Below, in pieces: positions 52,551-64,000 of a stretch of 64,000 nucleotides of DNA; within the stretch, counting starts at the first letter, position 1; every line of letters begins with the position of its first letter. Where the stretch lies: contig CAJNDS010000824.1 of assembly GCA_905221605.1 (NCBI GenBank), positions 739,501-803,500 of the forward strand, written 5' to 3'. The notes under the pieces were generated by a model. That model saw only the letters and a list, made by a program, of their open reading frames with translations. It did not search any database and was not told the DNA's origin. The translations under genes were made by a program, and so were the position numbers. Origin of the DNA: Symbiodinium natans (lineage: Eukaryota; Sar; Dinophyceae; Suessiales; Symbiodiniaceae).

Positions 52551-55500
52551 CTCTCTCTCGTTCTCTCTCTCTTTTCTCTCGCTCTCTCACTCTCTCTCTC
52601 TCCCTCCCTCCCTCCCTTCCTCCCTCCTCTGAGTAGCATCCTATGAACGGACTTGCTCGGAGTGATCTCAGACATGGACGACAAACTGACGAGAGCCCCG
52701 CACCTTCAGCAAGGTCTCCGCGGCAGTGGCACGAATCGCCTCCAGGTCCTGGCAGCCACCGGCCGCATGGAAGGGCAAAGGCGTACATGGCCTTCTAAAC
52801 TACTCGGCTTAGCCGGGTGCATGAGCCGCTATAATCTGCTCGAGCTCTTTTTTGCTGAAATAGTAAATTTTGCACGCACAGTCCGTTGCACTGAAGCGAT
52901 TCTCCGATTTCAGGCAAGTCAACCTGTGAAATGGGCCCCATGTGTACTGTGGTGTCCCCCGAAGCAAAGTCCGACTTCGGACATTTCCAGCTGTGCTCAA
53001 TGTTGTGGAGGCCAATTTGGCCCAAGGATGTTGCCAGCTGCCTTGATGTTACCAAAGTGGTCCTGTGAGATCTTGCACATGCCCTCCTTGCAGACGCTGT
53101 TGAGTCCAGCTCTTCGGCGTCCCACCAGCGACTGCCGTCAGCGACGGAGCGCACCTGCTCCTCCGAATTGCCACCGGCAGCATTCGAAGATGATCTCGCA
53201 AGATCGGGCTCGAGGAAGCCTTGCACCCTCTTCGCGGAATCAGGGGCGGGGCGGAAGGGGCGGGGGCGGGGTAACTCGGCCGAGGCCGACGCCGAGACCT
53301 CGGCCTGCACCGGCCTGACAAGTGCGCGAGTGCCGACGGTGGCCAAAGAAAGCTGCAGCAGCCCAGGCTGTCAAAGTAACCGCCAAAGTACTCAGCCAAG
53401 CACTCAACCATCGCGAGCTAGCGCTGGCGACAAGAATTGTCGTGTAACAACACGCTTCCCAGATGGTACCGAAACTCCAGCCTAGGGCAACGCTAAGATG
53501 CTACTAACAACGCAGAGCTTCCTAGGCTCTTTGAAGACACCTTGGCTAGAGTCAGGAGGATGAAAGGCGAAGGCAAGATCACATCCCCTCAACCAAACGG
53601 ACGGCCAATGGAGCATCGGACATACCAGACAGGGAGAGTCAGAGAAAGAGCTACCACAGCCAATGGAAGCGAGCCTCGAACCATCGAAATTAAATTGCAG
53701 CGGCACATGAAACATGCGAGACAGCTGCTGAAGTACCTGCAAGTGGCAAACCCCACATACGCTTCAAGCACGGGCGCCTTTTTGCCAGACGTGGTGCCTC
53801 AATTAACAGCGGAACTCGATTGCAGCCGGTGGGTACGCGATTGAGGCAGGGATGGTGCATTTCTTGACCATACCAAAGGCAAAAGCGTGAACCTTGTGAG
53901 TCTCCGCACATATCCAAAGCCCAACTCCATCAGCCCATGATCCTCAGAAACTCCTTTTGCCCACCAAAACCCCGAACAGCTGAAGTCTGCGCTCTTGCAC
54001 GGCTGAGGGTTGGGCCGCAGAGTGCCTTGCGGTGCCGCTATCAAGTTGCAGTTTGGGGGCATGCAAGGCCTCAAGGTCAATCTAGTTAGAGGCCGTAGAT
54101 GGTTGTTGCTTTGAAGGTGTAGGGCCCAAGGCACTTTGAATGCCTGAAGGACACACGTGTACGGTCATGTACATGGGCGCCTCCTCCAATCGGCCGTCAG
54201 TCGCAGCCTGCCGGCTCTCTCTCTCTCTCTCTGTCCCTCTCTCCCTCTCTCCTTAAATTTAAATGGCATCCTACGGTCGGACCGGCCAGACGACAAACTG
54301 ACGAGAGCCCTGCGCCTTCAGCAAGGTCTCCGCGGCAGTGGCACGAAGAGCCTCAAGGTCCTGGCAGTCAGGCGCCGTAGGGAAGGCCCCACACAGCCAG
54401 GCTTCCACAAGACTACCCCTCAGTGCACCCATCTACTCCGGCCAGTGGGGCGCGTGATCGTCTTGATCTTTATGTATAAAGTTTACAAGTAGCACTCGAA
54501 TGAAGCCTGATAAGATACAAGCCAGAGCCAAAACCCTAAACCTGAAACCTGACCGATACAGCCTGCGGCTCCGACTTCACCTCGGCAAAAGCCTTCTCGA
54601 GGCTTCCGTCCTGCTCGCACTCGCACAAGGCAGGCAAGGATGCAACGTCCATGGAACAAAAGACACACACACACACACACGTACATACATGTGTATATAC
54701 ATATATATATATATATACACATTTTGTTTGTGGGCTGCAGGTGAACTCAGGCTTCTGCTGCATGATCTTCGGGCTAGGGTTTCGGGATCCCCTGCCCTAG
54801 GACTCTAAGACGACGTGTTTGCTGCTGGAGTAAACCCCCACGTGAAACTCTCGTTCCCCTGCTGCGAATGTCGCGGAAAAAGGACCCCAAAAAGGCCGAT
54901 CTTGGCGCCTGATAGGTCCGCAGAATGCTAAATCCTAAGCTGCAAACGCAAACCTTCAACTGTCTCCCTAAAACCCACTTCCGTGGGCAACGACCTTGGC
55001 AGCGTGGAGAAGGGCTGTAGCTGCTTCCTCCAAGAGTTCGGGTTTTTTGGGACCTTTGACCCCAGGAGCCTGTTGACACCTGACTGGCGGTTTGAATCCT
55101 CAGGCTTGTTTGCCTACTAGAAAGGCTTCAAGCTTTGGCTAGGGTTCCGGGTTAAGGCTTGGGCCTCACGAAGCCACTGCTAGACTACCTTGTGTCTCCG
55201 CGCCGCGCCTGCTTCAGTGAGGTGACGTCAACTTCCTTCGTCCAGGATGACCGCTGAGTTGCTGACAGTTGGGGGTTGACCAACATGGGCCCCCTTCGGG
55301 TATGGCTTCTGCAGGGGGTGGAATTTGCTGGCCACAGTACGACTTAGAAAGGGGTTCAGGATTTAGATCAACTTCAGCAATGAAAAACACAGGTGTTTCC
55401 TCGCCTTCTGGGACTTGGCCTGGGCCAGCGCAGCTTCTAAGCTGCCTTCCTGGAGAGCACCCAACAGCCCCCCAGAAACCAAGGCTGTACTATCTGCACT

Positions 55501-57601
55501 GCGCACTTCTTGTTTCTTGTTGCCCTTAGAGCATGGTGTCGAAGTCCTTGCACTGCTTGCAACGACGCAGACCTACTCGCGACACCCTTTTTGCGAAGAC
55601 GCTCATGCTGGATAGGCATCAGCCAAGCACTTGGGCAGCACAGCCATAAAGGAAGCCGACCCGCAGCAGTATTTTCTGTCAACCCGGAGCAATGAAGAAC
55701 TTTCTATGCCGCAACGACAAACCAGCCCTCGACACCCCAGCAGGTCCGCGTGAACCAAAATCTGGAAGGGAGGGGGCGTCCTCCATGGCCTTGCAGAGAG
55801 CCTTTGCTGCCTCCTGGCGGATTGCCTCGATGTTGGTCTCCTGCGCAGGCTTCAATCGGTCGCAAAAGCCCTCTTCGACTAGTAACTAGTAGCCAGCAAA
55901 CCCTGCTTAGACCCCTGTCCCTCCTGTGAGCCATACTCCAAATCCAACTTTAGGAGAAGACGAGACATCGCCATGCGTGCAAGGAATGCTCGCCAGAGGC
56001 TTGGCCAAATATTTTTGTCGCCGCACGCTGGCCAGACCCAGGCTGCTCCACCACGCTGAGCTCTCTCAGCCAATGACCCAACACCCTGTAAATTTAAGGC
56101 CCTAAAGAACCGAAACCCCAAGAAGCCCTACCTCTTTGGCTGAAGGGGCCGATGCACCTGGCCCTTCTTGGTCAAAACGTCTTCCAGGCGGCCATCCTGG
56201 CTTCTTTTGTGCTGTGACTGCCCGCTGTGCTACACGATGACGATGACGCACGAAGACGATGATTCTGAGCGCTTTTACTACCATGACCTTTACTGTGGCC
56301 TACTACTACTTCTCATACTGTAGTACTACTTGCACTATTTACACTATAGACGTACTGTAGGTAATGAAATACAGGCATTTATTGCTGTTGTTGTCGTCAT
56401 CGCCGTGGCCGTGGCCGTGGCCGTGGCCGTGGCCGTGGCCGTGGCCGTGGCCGTCGGTGTCGTCATTGTTGCTGTTGTTGTCAAAGCATTGCCCAGTTGG
56501 CACTGTGTCAAAAAGCTGACAAAGGCTCAACCTTGGTGGCTTGAAACATGTCCTAAGTCTGCAGTGTGCGGGCAGCATCCTGGGCTGAATCAGCTGGAGA
56601 GCGCATCAGCAGCTCTCAAAACAGTTGCACGTCGCGCTCGTGGCATCTTATTTCGTATCCGGCTCCCCACGAATGACGTCGTCTTTCGATAGACTCCGAT
56701 AGACCCCTCCGGCAGACACATGTCCTCCCATTTGCATCCTTGCAGTCAACGGTCAACCGCCGCAGTGCTCCCACCAGGCTAAGTTTCTGGTTCCGGGAGC
56801 CGTTGCTGGTGGTAGGCACACTGCTTCTGTTTGGAGGGATCGCGACTTTTGTAGCACCTAGCTACGAGTGCTTGGAAGCTGCGGCTGACGGCGCAGGCAG
56901 ATGCACGCGAGTTTGTGTTTGCTTACCTTCTCTTTGCAGACATCGCATCTTCTGATTGATCATTCTTGCCTTACACCTTTGCCAAAATGGGCGTCCAGTG
57001 GAACGGTCTTCGCCCTCTGCCAGTCAAGTGAACATCTTCCAAGCCGGTCGGAGAACCACTTTGTGGCGGCATTACGTGCTGAGCACGACGTGCCACTAGT
57101 CGAGAAACTTTAAGCAAAGCTCGCACCGGCCGTTCCACATGGATGCTTGCTGAGAGCCGACTGAGCAAAGCCTGCAAACAGCAGTTTGTGAGGGCTTCTG
57201 CACCCTGAAGCTTTCCTTTTCAGTTGTGCGTGCACTGAGACCACGGACTGGCGGTCAGAAGATGTTTTAGACAACTTTGGCCTGTCGCCACATTGTGCAG
57301 GAAAGCCCTCCGCCACTTTTGGCAGGTCGCAGGCAGAACTGCTGCGAGACGGACTCGCACAGGCGAAGAAAAATGAATCCATGAATGTTGTTGGTGGCGT
57401 TGTGTGAAGAATCGTTGGAACTACCTTTCGCGGACTTATTAGGGGAATCTCTGACAAATTCTGTCTACAAAGAAACCTTAAAGCAACGAATGATCCCATG
57501 AACACCGTTCCACCGTACTTAGATCCAAGAGCTACGATGCCCTGCCTGGGCAGCTGCCAACAGGGTCTGAGCTGCCTCCTTCGCTGTGTGTTCATTCAAG
57601 A

Positions 57602-57659
<58 letters not shown>

Positions 57660-60600
57660 GAGAGCGAGAGAGAACGAGAGAGCGAAAGAAGAATAAACGC
57701 ACTGATCAGACTTCATGGCTGGGGCTGCATCCTTTGTGATGCAAAATGCAAGTCTGGACGAGGCGCGTTGTCTGATACTCTGCAGCAGAACAACACCTAG
57801 CATTGTTCGGAGGACGCTTCGGTCATTCGGCCCTCCCACCTAGGACGTGGCGAGCCCTACAAATCTACAGAAGCAATTCCGTTGTCCGCCATGCACTGCC
57901 AACAAGCAACCCACTGCATTCAAGCAAGGAGTATCCTGGCGCAGGAACTCAAGGTCATCCTGGACAGACTTCTCCATGTTTACAGAGTTGTTCTCTACAG
58001 GCTCCCTGTGTTTGTGTTTGGGTGTCCTTGAGTGTTTAGCCAGCGGGACGTTGCAGCTAGCCGGTCAAGGGCTACCCCTCAACTTGTCGTAATGAAAGCA
58101 TCCCAGGGGTCAGACAGCAACCCAACGCAGGACCGACTAGCCAGCATCGAGCTTGGGGAATAAGGATTTTCGAAAGCTCCCGTTCAAGCCCTGCCTCAGC
58201 AAAGGGATACAAAGTCGGCAACCTTAGCACTTAACTGGAAACGCTTCCGCACTTCTGTCTCCTTGGGGGCTTTCTGATTCTTGGTGAGGACGGACTCGAG
58301 CGTGCCATCCTCTGCAGCCCTGAGAAGCGTAATGGCTGCCTCCTGCCAGGACCAGTTGTGGCAGGCGGTCACTCGCTCAAGAGCCACACCCAAGCAGGTG
58401 CCCAGGGCCTACATTGACTGCTCAGTCCCAGGATGCCAGTTCACCCTACCCTGAAAGTCAGGCCCAAGTATTGGTCGTGGGAGACTCAGTCCTGTCGCAG
58501 CGCATCGATCTCCTCAGCCGTGGTATCCTGGCAAGGGCTCCCCCTCTTCAAGTGCCTTGTTGAGATCACGGGGGCTTCCCACAGAGCATCGGATGAACTT
58601 GCGAGAGCTTGGTCGCAACCATCCTACTTCTTATTCACAAAAATGCATGAATGTAATGAACACAAAACATCACTCTAGAACAGAAGCAACACCATTCTCA
58701 ATGCCAGCAACTACGATACAAGATCTCGTGAGGCCCAAATGTTCTTTGTTCAAGGCGATCAGCTCCCGAAATTGTACGCTGATGTGGCGGGCAGGACCAT
58801 GTCGTGTTCATAAGCCTTAGACTTGCTGACAAACGGACACCAAAGAACAACGCCCACCAAGACGGAATCGGAGGCCCAAGAATCCTTCTTGACGCATCCT
58901 AACAACTCCCTATTGCCTCAAGCCCAACCCTGAAACCGCATAAACCCTAGACCCCTAAACCGCTTAACCCCCTTTTGCCAACCAGGTCTCTTGCAGCCAG
59001 CCAGGCTAGACACAACCCTAATGGCCCTTAATCCTCAACCCCACCCCTGTGGAGCCTGGGACGCATCGATGAGGGCCCTCTCCAAGGTGCCGTCCTCTTG
59101 TTGGAGCGGCGTCCAAAGGAGGCACGTGTGCGGGGTTCACCCCCCGAAACAGATAGAAGCTGTTGAAGCAACCGCTGAAACAGAACACCTTAAGCCAGAG
59201 AGAGTCGGCCCTCCTAAGTACCGTGGGTCTTCTAGACTTGCAAAGACATCCTGTATTGAGAAACCTTGGGCGCAGAAGATTCGGACGACATGACATCATA
59301 GCATGCAGTCAGATGCTAGAAAGCAAAGCCCACTAGCAATCAATGTTCTGATATTGGTTGAACAAACTGGCATACCGTGCAGCATGTCAGGCACGAACGA
59401 CACTAAATGTTTGGAAAGGAACTGGAAAAAAACACGAACGTGTTCGGCAGAATTAAATCGACTATGCCCACGTTATCACCAGAGACACAAAATGGTGTTT
59501 CAAGAAATTGCATTTTCCTTCTTGCTTGTTTACTACGTCATCCCAAAACCTTGCTTCTATTGTCATACATTTTTGAAGAATGCCATTCTCCGCTTTCTCA
59601 GCTCAGGGCGTTCCTATGTTGTAGTTTGGTATGCAGCATACCAAACTACCGTATGCTCATGGAGTTTCTAGGGGGCCATATAATGGTTGCAAGGAGGGGA
59701 TCTTTCGGGTTGGGGCCATTGAAACTAAGCCCAGGATTACGAACATGGGCCTTCCAACTGGTGTACAGGTTAGGGTTTGGGTTCGATGACTCAATAGCAT
59801 GCCCTAGGAGCACAAGGGGCATGCGGGGATTAAAATCGACATGGCTATCCCTAAGTCAGGATTAAATCCTCACTCCCAGACTCAGCGGCGGATTCTGTCA
59901 GCCTCAGCGGCACTCAGCAGCATCTGCGCAGCTTGCAATCCTCAGGTTTTATGCAGGCGAAACCCATTCCACTACGATCACTTTTCCACCCAATTGTTTG
60001 TCCTTCTTAACCAAGACAACCCATGTACTTTCCGGCCCTACCATGATTAGCTACACCGCACCACACGTTGTGGAAGTTCGGCGTGGGATGACGTGGGGTT
60101 CCCGTTGATGCAAGCTTTTGCCCCAGTCAAAGTCCCCCAGCCAGCCATCTCGGCTTCCTTGGCGGCTTCCTTGGGACTCAGACAACGATTGCCTGTCCGC
60201 AACCCGTTACACGCCCCCGCTGGAACCTCGTGCACAGCAAACCCATGGATCAAGTTGCAACTTCTTCTCTCTAAATTAGTTGCTTGCGACTTGAAGTGCT
60301 ACAGCTGCATTGGCTTGCATGGGATGTCTGCACATCTGTCCTCTTTGGAGTTGTGATTTGCTTTGTGAGATACATGGCCTGGCACGCCTGGCCAGGTCAA
60401 AGGCTGGGCAACGCCTTCAAGCGCCAGATCCTCGTCTAGTTTGGAGTTTAGGGCGGCAGCTTTGCCAATCGATGGCGCAGGACGTGAGCCGAAAAGCAAA
60501 GATGTTTGGCACCGTCTGCCGCTCGAACTTGCCATTTTTTGTGCTGCGGGTTCCCGCTGTAAAGCGAACAGAAAGCGGGTGTTCCCGTTCTTCTGGGGGC

Positions 60601-63400
60601 TCGCCGCTATGCTTCCGATATGACACCAAAAACATCGTCCAAAGCAACGCGACCGAACCATCAAACCCTCACGACACCGATTACTAATGTCAGAAGGAGC
60701 TTGGACCCTTGTATACCCTTGTGAAACACCTTCTGTTTCGGGGTCGATCCATCGTCCCCGAGGAACAACAACACACTTGCCAACAAACCTTTTGTTTGGC
60801 ACACCACACCCATCTAAACCTCCTCCCCCAACACCCTGCTGTTCCATTGTCCAGGGCTCGGAGCTCTTCCACGGAGGCTTCCGGCTTGGCCTGTGAAAAC
60901 GACGGTTTCGGTGGTTAGGGGCGGTTAGGGGCGGTTAGGCCGTTCCCTCAGAACATCACCGTCTCCAAAGCAGACTGCCCAGAAGACGTGTAAACCTCTT
61001 CTCTCTTCCTTCCCGCAAACCCACACCTTGCCCCCAAGGGCGACTTCCAGAGATCCGTCCTTCCAGGCTGGAGGGTGTCGGCATCGATTTAAAGGGGTTC
61101 ATGGGCAGCAAAAGCCGTGTTTCTTGTGATGTGCCTATCAGCAAGAACTGGTTCTGTGTTGTAACCTTTCGGGGATGCTGACAGCTCGACGGTTCACTTT
61201 CTTCCTGAATCTCTCAGAAGGCTGTCATAGGGTCGGTATTCAGTGTTGGGGATCCCTTGTTGAGTGTTTGGAAGGGCGGGACGGGGAACCTGGAAATCTT
61301 TCTCATACAGGAAGCTGGGACCTGCAGCATTTGGTAAAATCTGGTGAAAGTTGAAGATCCAACTCAATGTTTTGGGGGCTGGAAACTGTCAAGGCCTACA
61401 GAATGTCTCTGATGTCCCTTTGAAGAGGGTTTTGTGGGGGGAGAGGGGGCATTCCTTAAAAAGTTTCATCTTAAAGCTCTTCGGGGGTCTGCCATCTTGA
61501 GGTGTCCTCGGCGGCACGCATCAGGGCAGCTTGGGCCTTGAGACGGATGTTGTCCAGATCCTCCTGTGTGGGACAACGAAGGGTTTTGGGATGCTTCCCT
61601 GTTATGAGGGTTTAGGCTGTCTTGCCACCTGCCAAGACCAGGTCCACACACAGCAGGGCAGCATGTCGAGATGATAAACAACAAGGCAGCAGGCAAGAAC
61701 TACCGCCGCTGCTGAGGAGGAGGATCGCGAACCCGGCCGATGGAAGCCCCCCCCCCACTTTAAATGCCCAAAAGCTTCCACTTCCCCTTCCGCAGCGGAA
61801 GCAGACTCGCCGTGCGTGCACTTTGCGGAGGTCAACTAGCCTCTTGGTCGCCACACCCACTAAAAGCTCCGGCACACTAGGACTCTGCTGAACCCACTGC
61901 AAAACAGAAGCCTATTGAATATAGCATGGTGGCAATAAGAACCCTAAAGAACAGTAGCCCAAACCTGAACTACTCCGGATCGAGACAAACCAAGAAATCA
62001 ACAAGCAAAACCTAATGTAGTATAGTCGTACTCGCAATCGAAGTGCAGGCGTGATCCCCATAGTCCCCGACGTAAGGGGCTTAAGGGGTTTCAATTTTTT
62101 ATGGCCGTTGACCTTGGCGGCTTGCTGGATGGCTTCGGAGGTGAGAACCTCCCTTTTTGGAGAGGAAGGAATGGGAAGTGGGGGGATGGGGTACCCCGGA
62201 GTGCTTTTCGCGCAGGACAGGAGATGGGACTGGGCGACCTTTCCCTGGCACGAGCTTGCGGGAACCCTTTGGGTCGGGCCACCAAGCCGGCTTACCAGTC
62301 TACATTCAACCTTTCTCAAAGCCCGAAACCCTACGCCGGAAAAGGTCGCGCCACCCACTCAACCTCCATCTCTGATCTGAGGCCCGTGTCCTGAAGTCCA
62401 AAAACACCATGTAAAGTGCCTACGGCCCCCTATGCAAGTCCCCTAGAAAAGCTCCCCCCATGCCCCCGAGCCTCTTCCGTCCTCAGTTCCTTGGAATCTG
62501 TGATGTCATCCAGCTCTTTCGACATGGGGGGGAGCTCAGGAGCCTCCGGCCGGGAAGGCTTCGGGAGGCTTGGCCGGCTTGGGTCTGGGGGGGCAAGCCT
62601 CTTCTCCGACTTATCCTACCAATCCTGGCGGAGTGTGGACAACTACGCATTCCAAGTCCGAACACATTCCTCACCACGATGATCCTCGAGTTCCATGATG
62701 CCACAGGATTGAGGGTTTGCTCTCTGTGCCTGCGGGCTTTCTTGGGGCGAGGAGGAGGTTCGTAGCAGCGACCAGACTCATAAGACTCCCAAGACAAAAA
62801 AAAGTCCCCACCTCCTGGGAGTGGCTCAGCGCTTCTTGGAGGGTGCCGTCCTCAGCTGCCTGCAGAAAAGAAAGAATGGGTGCGCGGAGTGCGGACGGGC
62901 CACTCTCTCTGCCCCTTACCCCTTTGTGCTTGGCACTCCGTTCGGCGTCCTGGACGGCACCAGGATGCACTACACAATCATGTGCTACAACAAAGTCACG
63001 GCAACCCACGCATTGCACGAATTGCGCGTCTCGTGGTTGACTGCAGCATCGAACCGGCCTGCTGGAGCTGAGTCGCAGTCCGCGCGCGGATGTCCTGGGG
63101 GCGGATAAGTCTTAAGTCTACGCTGCATCAAACCTAGTCGCTTGCCATGTTCCGTGGCCATTTCTGCAGAACCACTCAGGCAAAGTAGATGAGGTAGAGT
63201 CACGAAATACTTTGCTCGAATCGTGCGCCCGTACGCCCTCGGTGCAGCCTGTACTGGCGTGGTTGCAGGGCTTGGAACCTCGAATTCCAACCCTAAACCC
63301 TGCATCCAGAAACATCCTGAAACCGACCCCAAATCCCAAAAGCCCTGAAACACGCCCTAAAGGCCTCCAACTCGGCCGCTTCCAACTGCTTGGCCTCCGC
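47660..63400 (-). CDS. Giant repeat-protein gene of short phase-0 exons, both ends open
   Basis: Read on the minus strand, 24 short exons share one motif, about D-L/I-E-A-I-R-x-x-A-A-x-T-L-L-K-A-A-E-D-G-x-L-E-E-A-L. Exons: 63356-63400, 63059-63094, 62815-62859, 61507-61563, 61027-61059, 59056-59094, 58492-58527, 58262-58342, 56158-56196, 55781-55840, 55405-55449, 54563-54610, 54316-54360, 54163-54207, 52704-52748, 52431-52475 (donor unclear), 51353-51397, 51236-51280, 50603-50647, 50446-50490, 49211-49255, about 49073-49123, 48436-48489 and 47660-47746. All lengths are multiples of 3, so all introns are phase 0. Acceptors are AG|G and donors GT, GC or GA. Example junction: DTTAEEIDALRQ|EAAITLLRAAEDG. 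The AAEDGxLE core resembles the start of ankyrin repeats, but the TPLHxAA signature is absent. Two helices per repeat and a binding or scaffold role are inferred. Start, stop and linker exons were not found. Confidence 0.75.
52500..52620. repeat. CT/GA microsatellite inside a module intron
   Basis: CT-rich run that lengthens the 52431-52748 module intron to about 228 bases, against 72 in the 51.2 kb module. Similar short runs at 54216-54252 and 51285-51310. Confidence 0.9.
52795..53346 (-). CDS. Open frame of 183 codons, doubtful
   Basis: One of the longest open frames in the window, lying in the intron-like gap upstream of a module exon. It reads ALVRPVQAEVSASASAELPR...AAGGNSEEQVRSVADGSRWW...SLGQIGLHNIEHSWKCPKSD... 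Composition changes from Ala/Pro/Arg-rich to normal halfway. It could be a linker exon of the repeat protein, a retrocopy fragment or chance in GC-rich DNA. The plus strand is also open over much of the same stretch, which lowers confidence. Confidence 0.25.
   Translation of the reverse strand: MATVGTRALVRPVQAEVSASASAELPRPRPFRPAPDSAKRVQGFLEPDLARSSSNAAGGNSEEQVRSVADGSRWWDAEELDSTASARRACARSHRTTLVTSRQLATSLGQIGLHNIEHSWKCPKSDFASGDTTVHMGPISQVDLPEIGESLQCNGLCVQNLLFQQKRARADYSGSCTRLSRVV
54662..54720. repeat. CA and AT microsatellites
   Basis: ACACACACACACAC run at 54662-54681 and TATATATATATATA at 54701-54717. Confidence 0.9.
56402..56453. repeat. 6-base repeat CCGTGG
   Basis: About eight units. It gives a Val-Ala or His-Gly frame on either strand and lies between module exons, so is probably intronic. 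Confidence 0.9.
57604..57655. repeat. GA microsatellite
   Basis: About 25 GA units next to a module-like exon piece (57549-57590, minus strand: EAAQTLLAAAQ). Confidence 0.9.
60047..60480 (-). CDS. Further likely exons of the minus-strand repeat gene
   Basis: Minus strand at 60140-60180 reads SPKEAAKEAEMAG, and 60430-60480 reads APSIGKAAALNSKLDEDLAL. Also 62105-62150 (EVLTSEAIQQAAKV) and 59885-59935 (LQAAQMLLSAAEADRI). These resemble half-motifs of the repeat, but boundaries were not fixed. Confidence 0.4.
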
Positions 63401-63409
63401 CTCACCAAA

Positions 63410-64000
63410 ACCCACAAGAAAGTGACAAGGGGCACAACGAGGGCTTCAGGGGTTTCGGGGCTTTGGGTTTAGGACCGTTCAGGAGGGCTTCGGGTTTGTG
63501 AACAGGGCTGGGAAGCTAAGAGCTTCGGATTTGTTTGCTGCCAAAGAATGCTGGCCACGTCAGGAAGGCGAGGCTGTGGAGGAGAACTTGGCCCAGACAG
63601 GTACTCGCAACATCGCAGGGGCTGATGTTTTGGAGCTTGAACTCCAGGAAGCCCCAATCAACTCTTAGCATAAACAAAGGAACACCTGCAGAAATCAGAA
63701 AAACAAACGAAAACGAAGAATTTGAGGCCAGGCGCCCTCTTTCTGAACACAAGCCTCTATGTTGCCTCGTAGTACCATCTGAAGCCGAAGGTGCTGGGCC
63801 CACCAGGCCCACCCAAACAACCCCGACCCGTGACTCAACGTGCCAAGGCCACACAATAGCAGCCCTGCGGCTCCGAAATCACATCGTAACTGATTACGTA
63901 ACTACTTAAACCATATAGTATAGCAACATAATATAATATAAATATACTAATGTATAACCTAAGGACCTATTATCGTATAATATAGTAGAGCAGAAGATTC
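63410..64000. other. Right end of the window
   Basis: Open frames on both strands up to about 63850, none decisive. After 63900 the sequence becomes AT-rich (ATATAATATAAATATAC). No telomere-type array. Confidence 0.4.

Larger units (their letters stand above)
49073..54360 (-). repeat. Five tandemly amplified exon-pair modules inside the minus-strand gene
   Basis: Modules at 54316-54163, 52704-52431, 51353-51236, 50603-50446 and 49211-49073 each carry DLEAIRATAAETLLK-type and AATDGRLEEAP-type exons split at the same place. Intron sequence is shared too (TGCAGGGCTCTCGTCAGTTT next to the donor). A longer intronic block (GCAAGCACAGGCACCTTGTC and following) recurs near 48638, 49745, 50780, 51500 and 53766. 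The modules at 51.2 and 54.2 kb are nearly identical over more than 200 bases. Confidence 0.85.

Noticed and set aside
52402-52684. Ser/Leu-rich and Arg/Glu-rich open frames over the CT tract
   Set aside because: Pure microsatellite translation; the tract lies in a module intron.

Overview
This is nuclear DNA of a eukaryote, most probably a dinoflagellate. There are no operons, ribosome binding sites or long uninterrupted genes. Open frames are short exons, joined by introns that start with GT, GA or GC and almost always end in AG followed by G. That donor mix and the AG|G acceptor are known from Symbiodiniaceae and relatives. TTTAGGG/CCCTAAA (the telomere type used by plants, dinoflagellates and apicomplexans) occurs in dozens of short interstitial arrays, mostly inside introns. 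The species cannot be named from sequence alone.

Layout. (1) About 0.3-34 kb is a one-directional plus-strand gene array packed with telomere-type repeats. Two genes could be spliced by eye from start to stop with frame kept at every junction: a secreted RCC1-like beta-propeller protein of 391 residues (13 exons, 13363-17160) and a multipass membrane protein of 417 residues (4 exons, 22707-24525). A third gene starts at 17420. The rest of the array (0.3-12.8, 18.1-20.7, 25.2-27.6 and 28.0-33.8 kb) holds many further plus-strand exons whose splicing I could not finish. (2) 34.6-40.15 kb is a repeat field built on a short dyad motif. 40.9-42.48 kb holds tandem repeats of another family. 42.48-47.31 kb is an extreme AT satellite (AATTAAATT type) with a higher-order unit of about 340-480 bp. 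(3) 47.6-63.4 kb is a minus-strand gene encoding a repeat protein made of tiny exons, all multiples of 3 bases. Its repeat motif is split at a recurring position, typically into two 45-bp exons. This half has almost no telomere-type repeats.

The plus array and the minus gene converge tail to tail on the satellite block, the arrangement reported at domain boundaries on dinoflagellate chromosomes.

The most notable system is in the introns. In the reconstructed genes nearly every intron looks like a small DNA-transposon-like element (an introner). It has inverted ends, a 4-5 base target duplication of type GNNN, and an AG supplied by the right end of the element. The donor dinucleotide comes from the duplicated host target, which explains why GT, GA and GC donors mix freely. 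Many of these elements carry TTTAGGG/CCCTAAA arrays inside, and one intron is little more than two opposed telomeric arrays.
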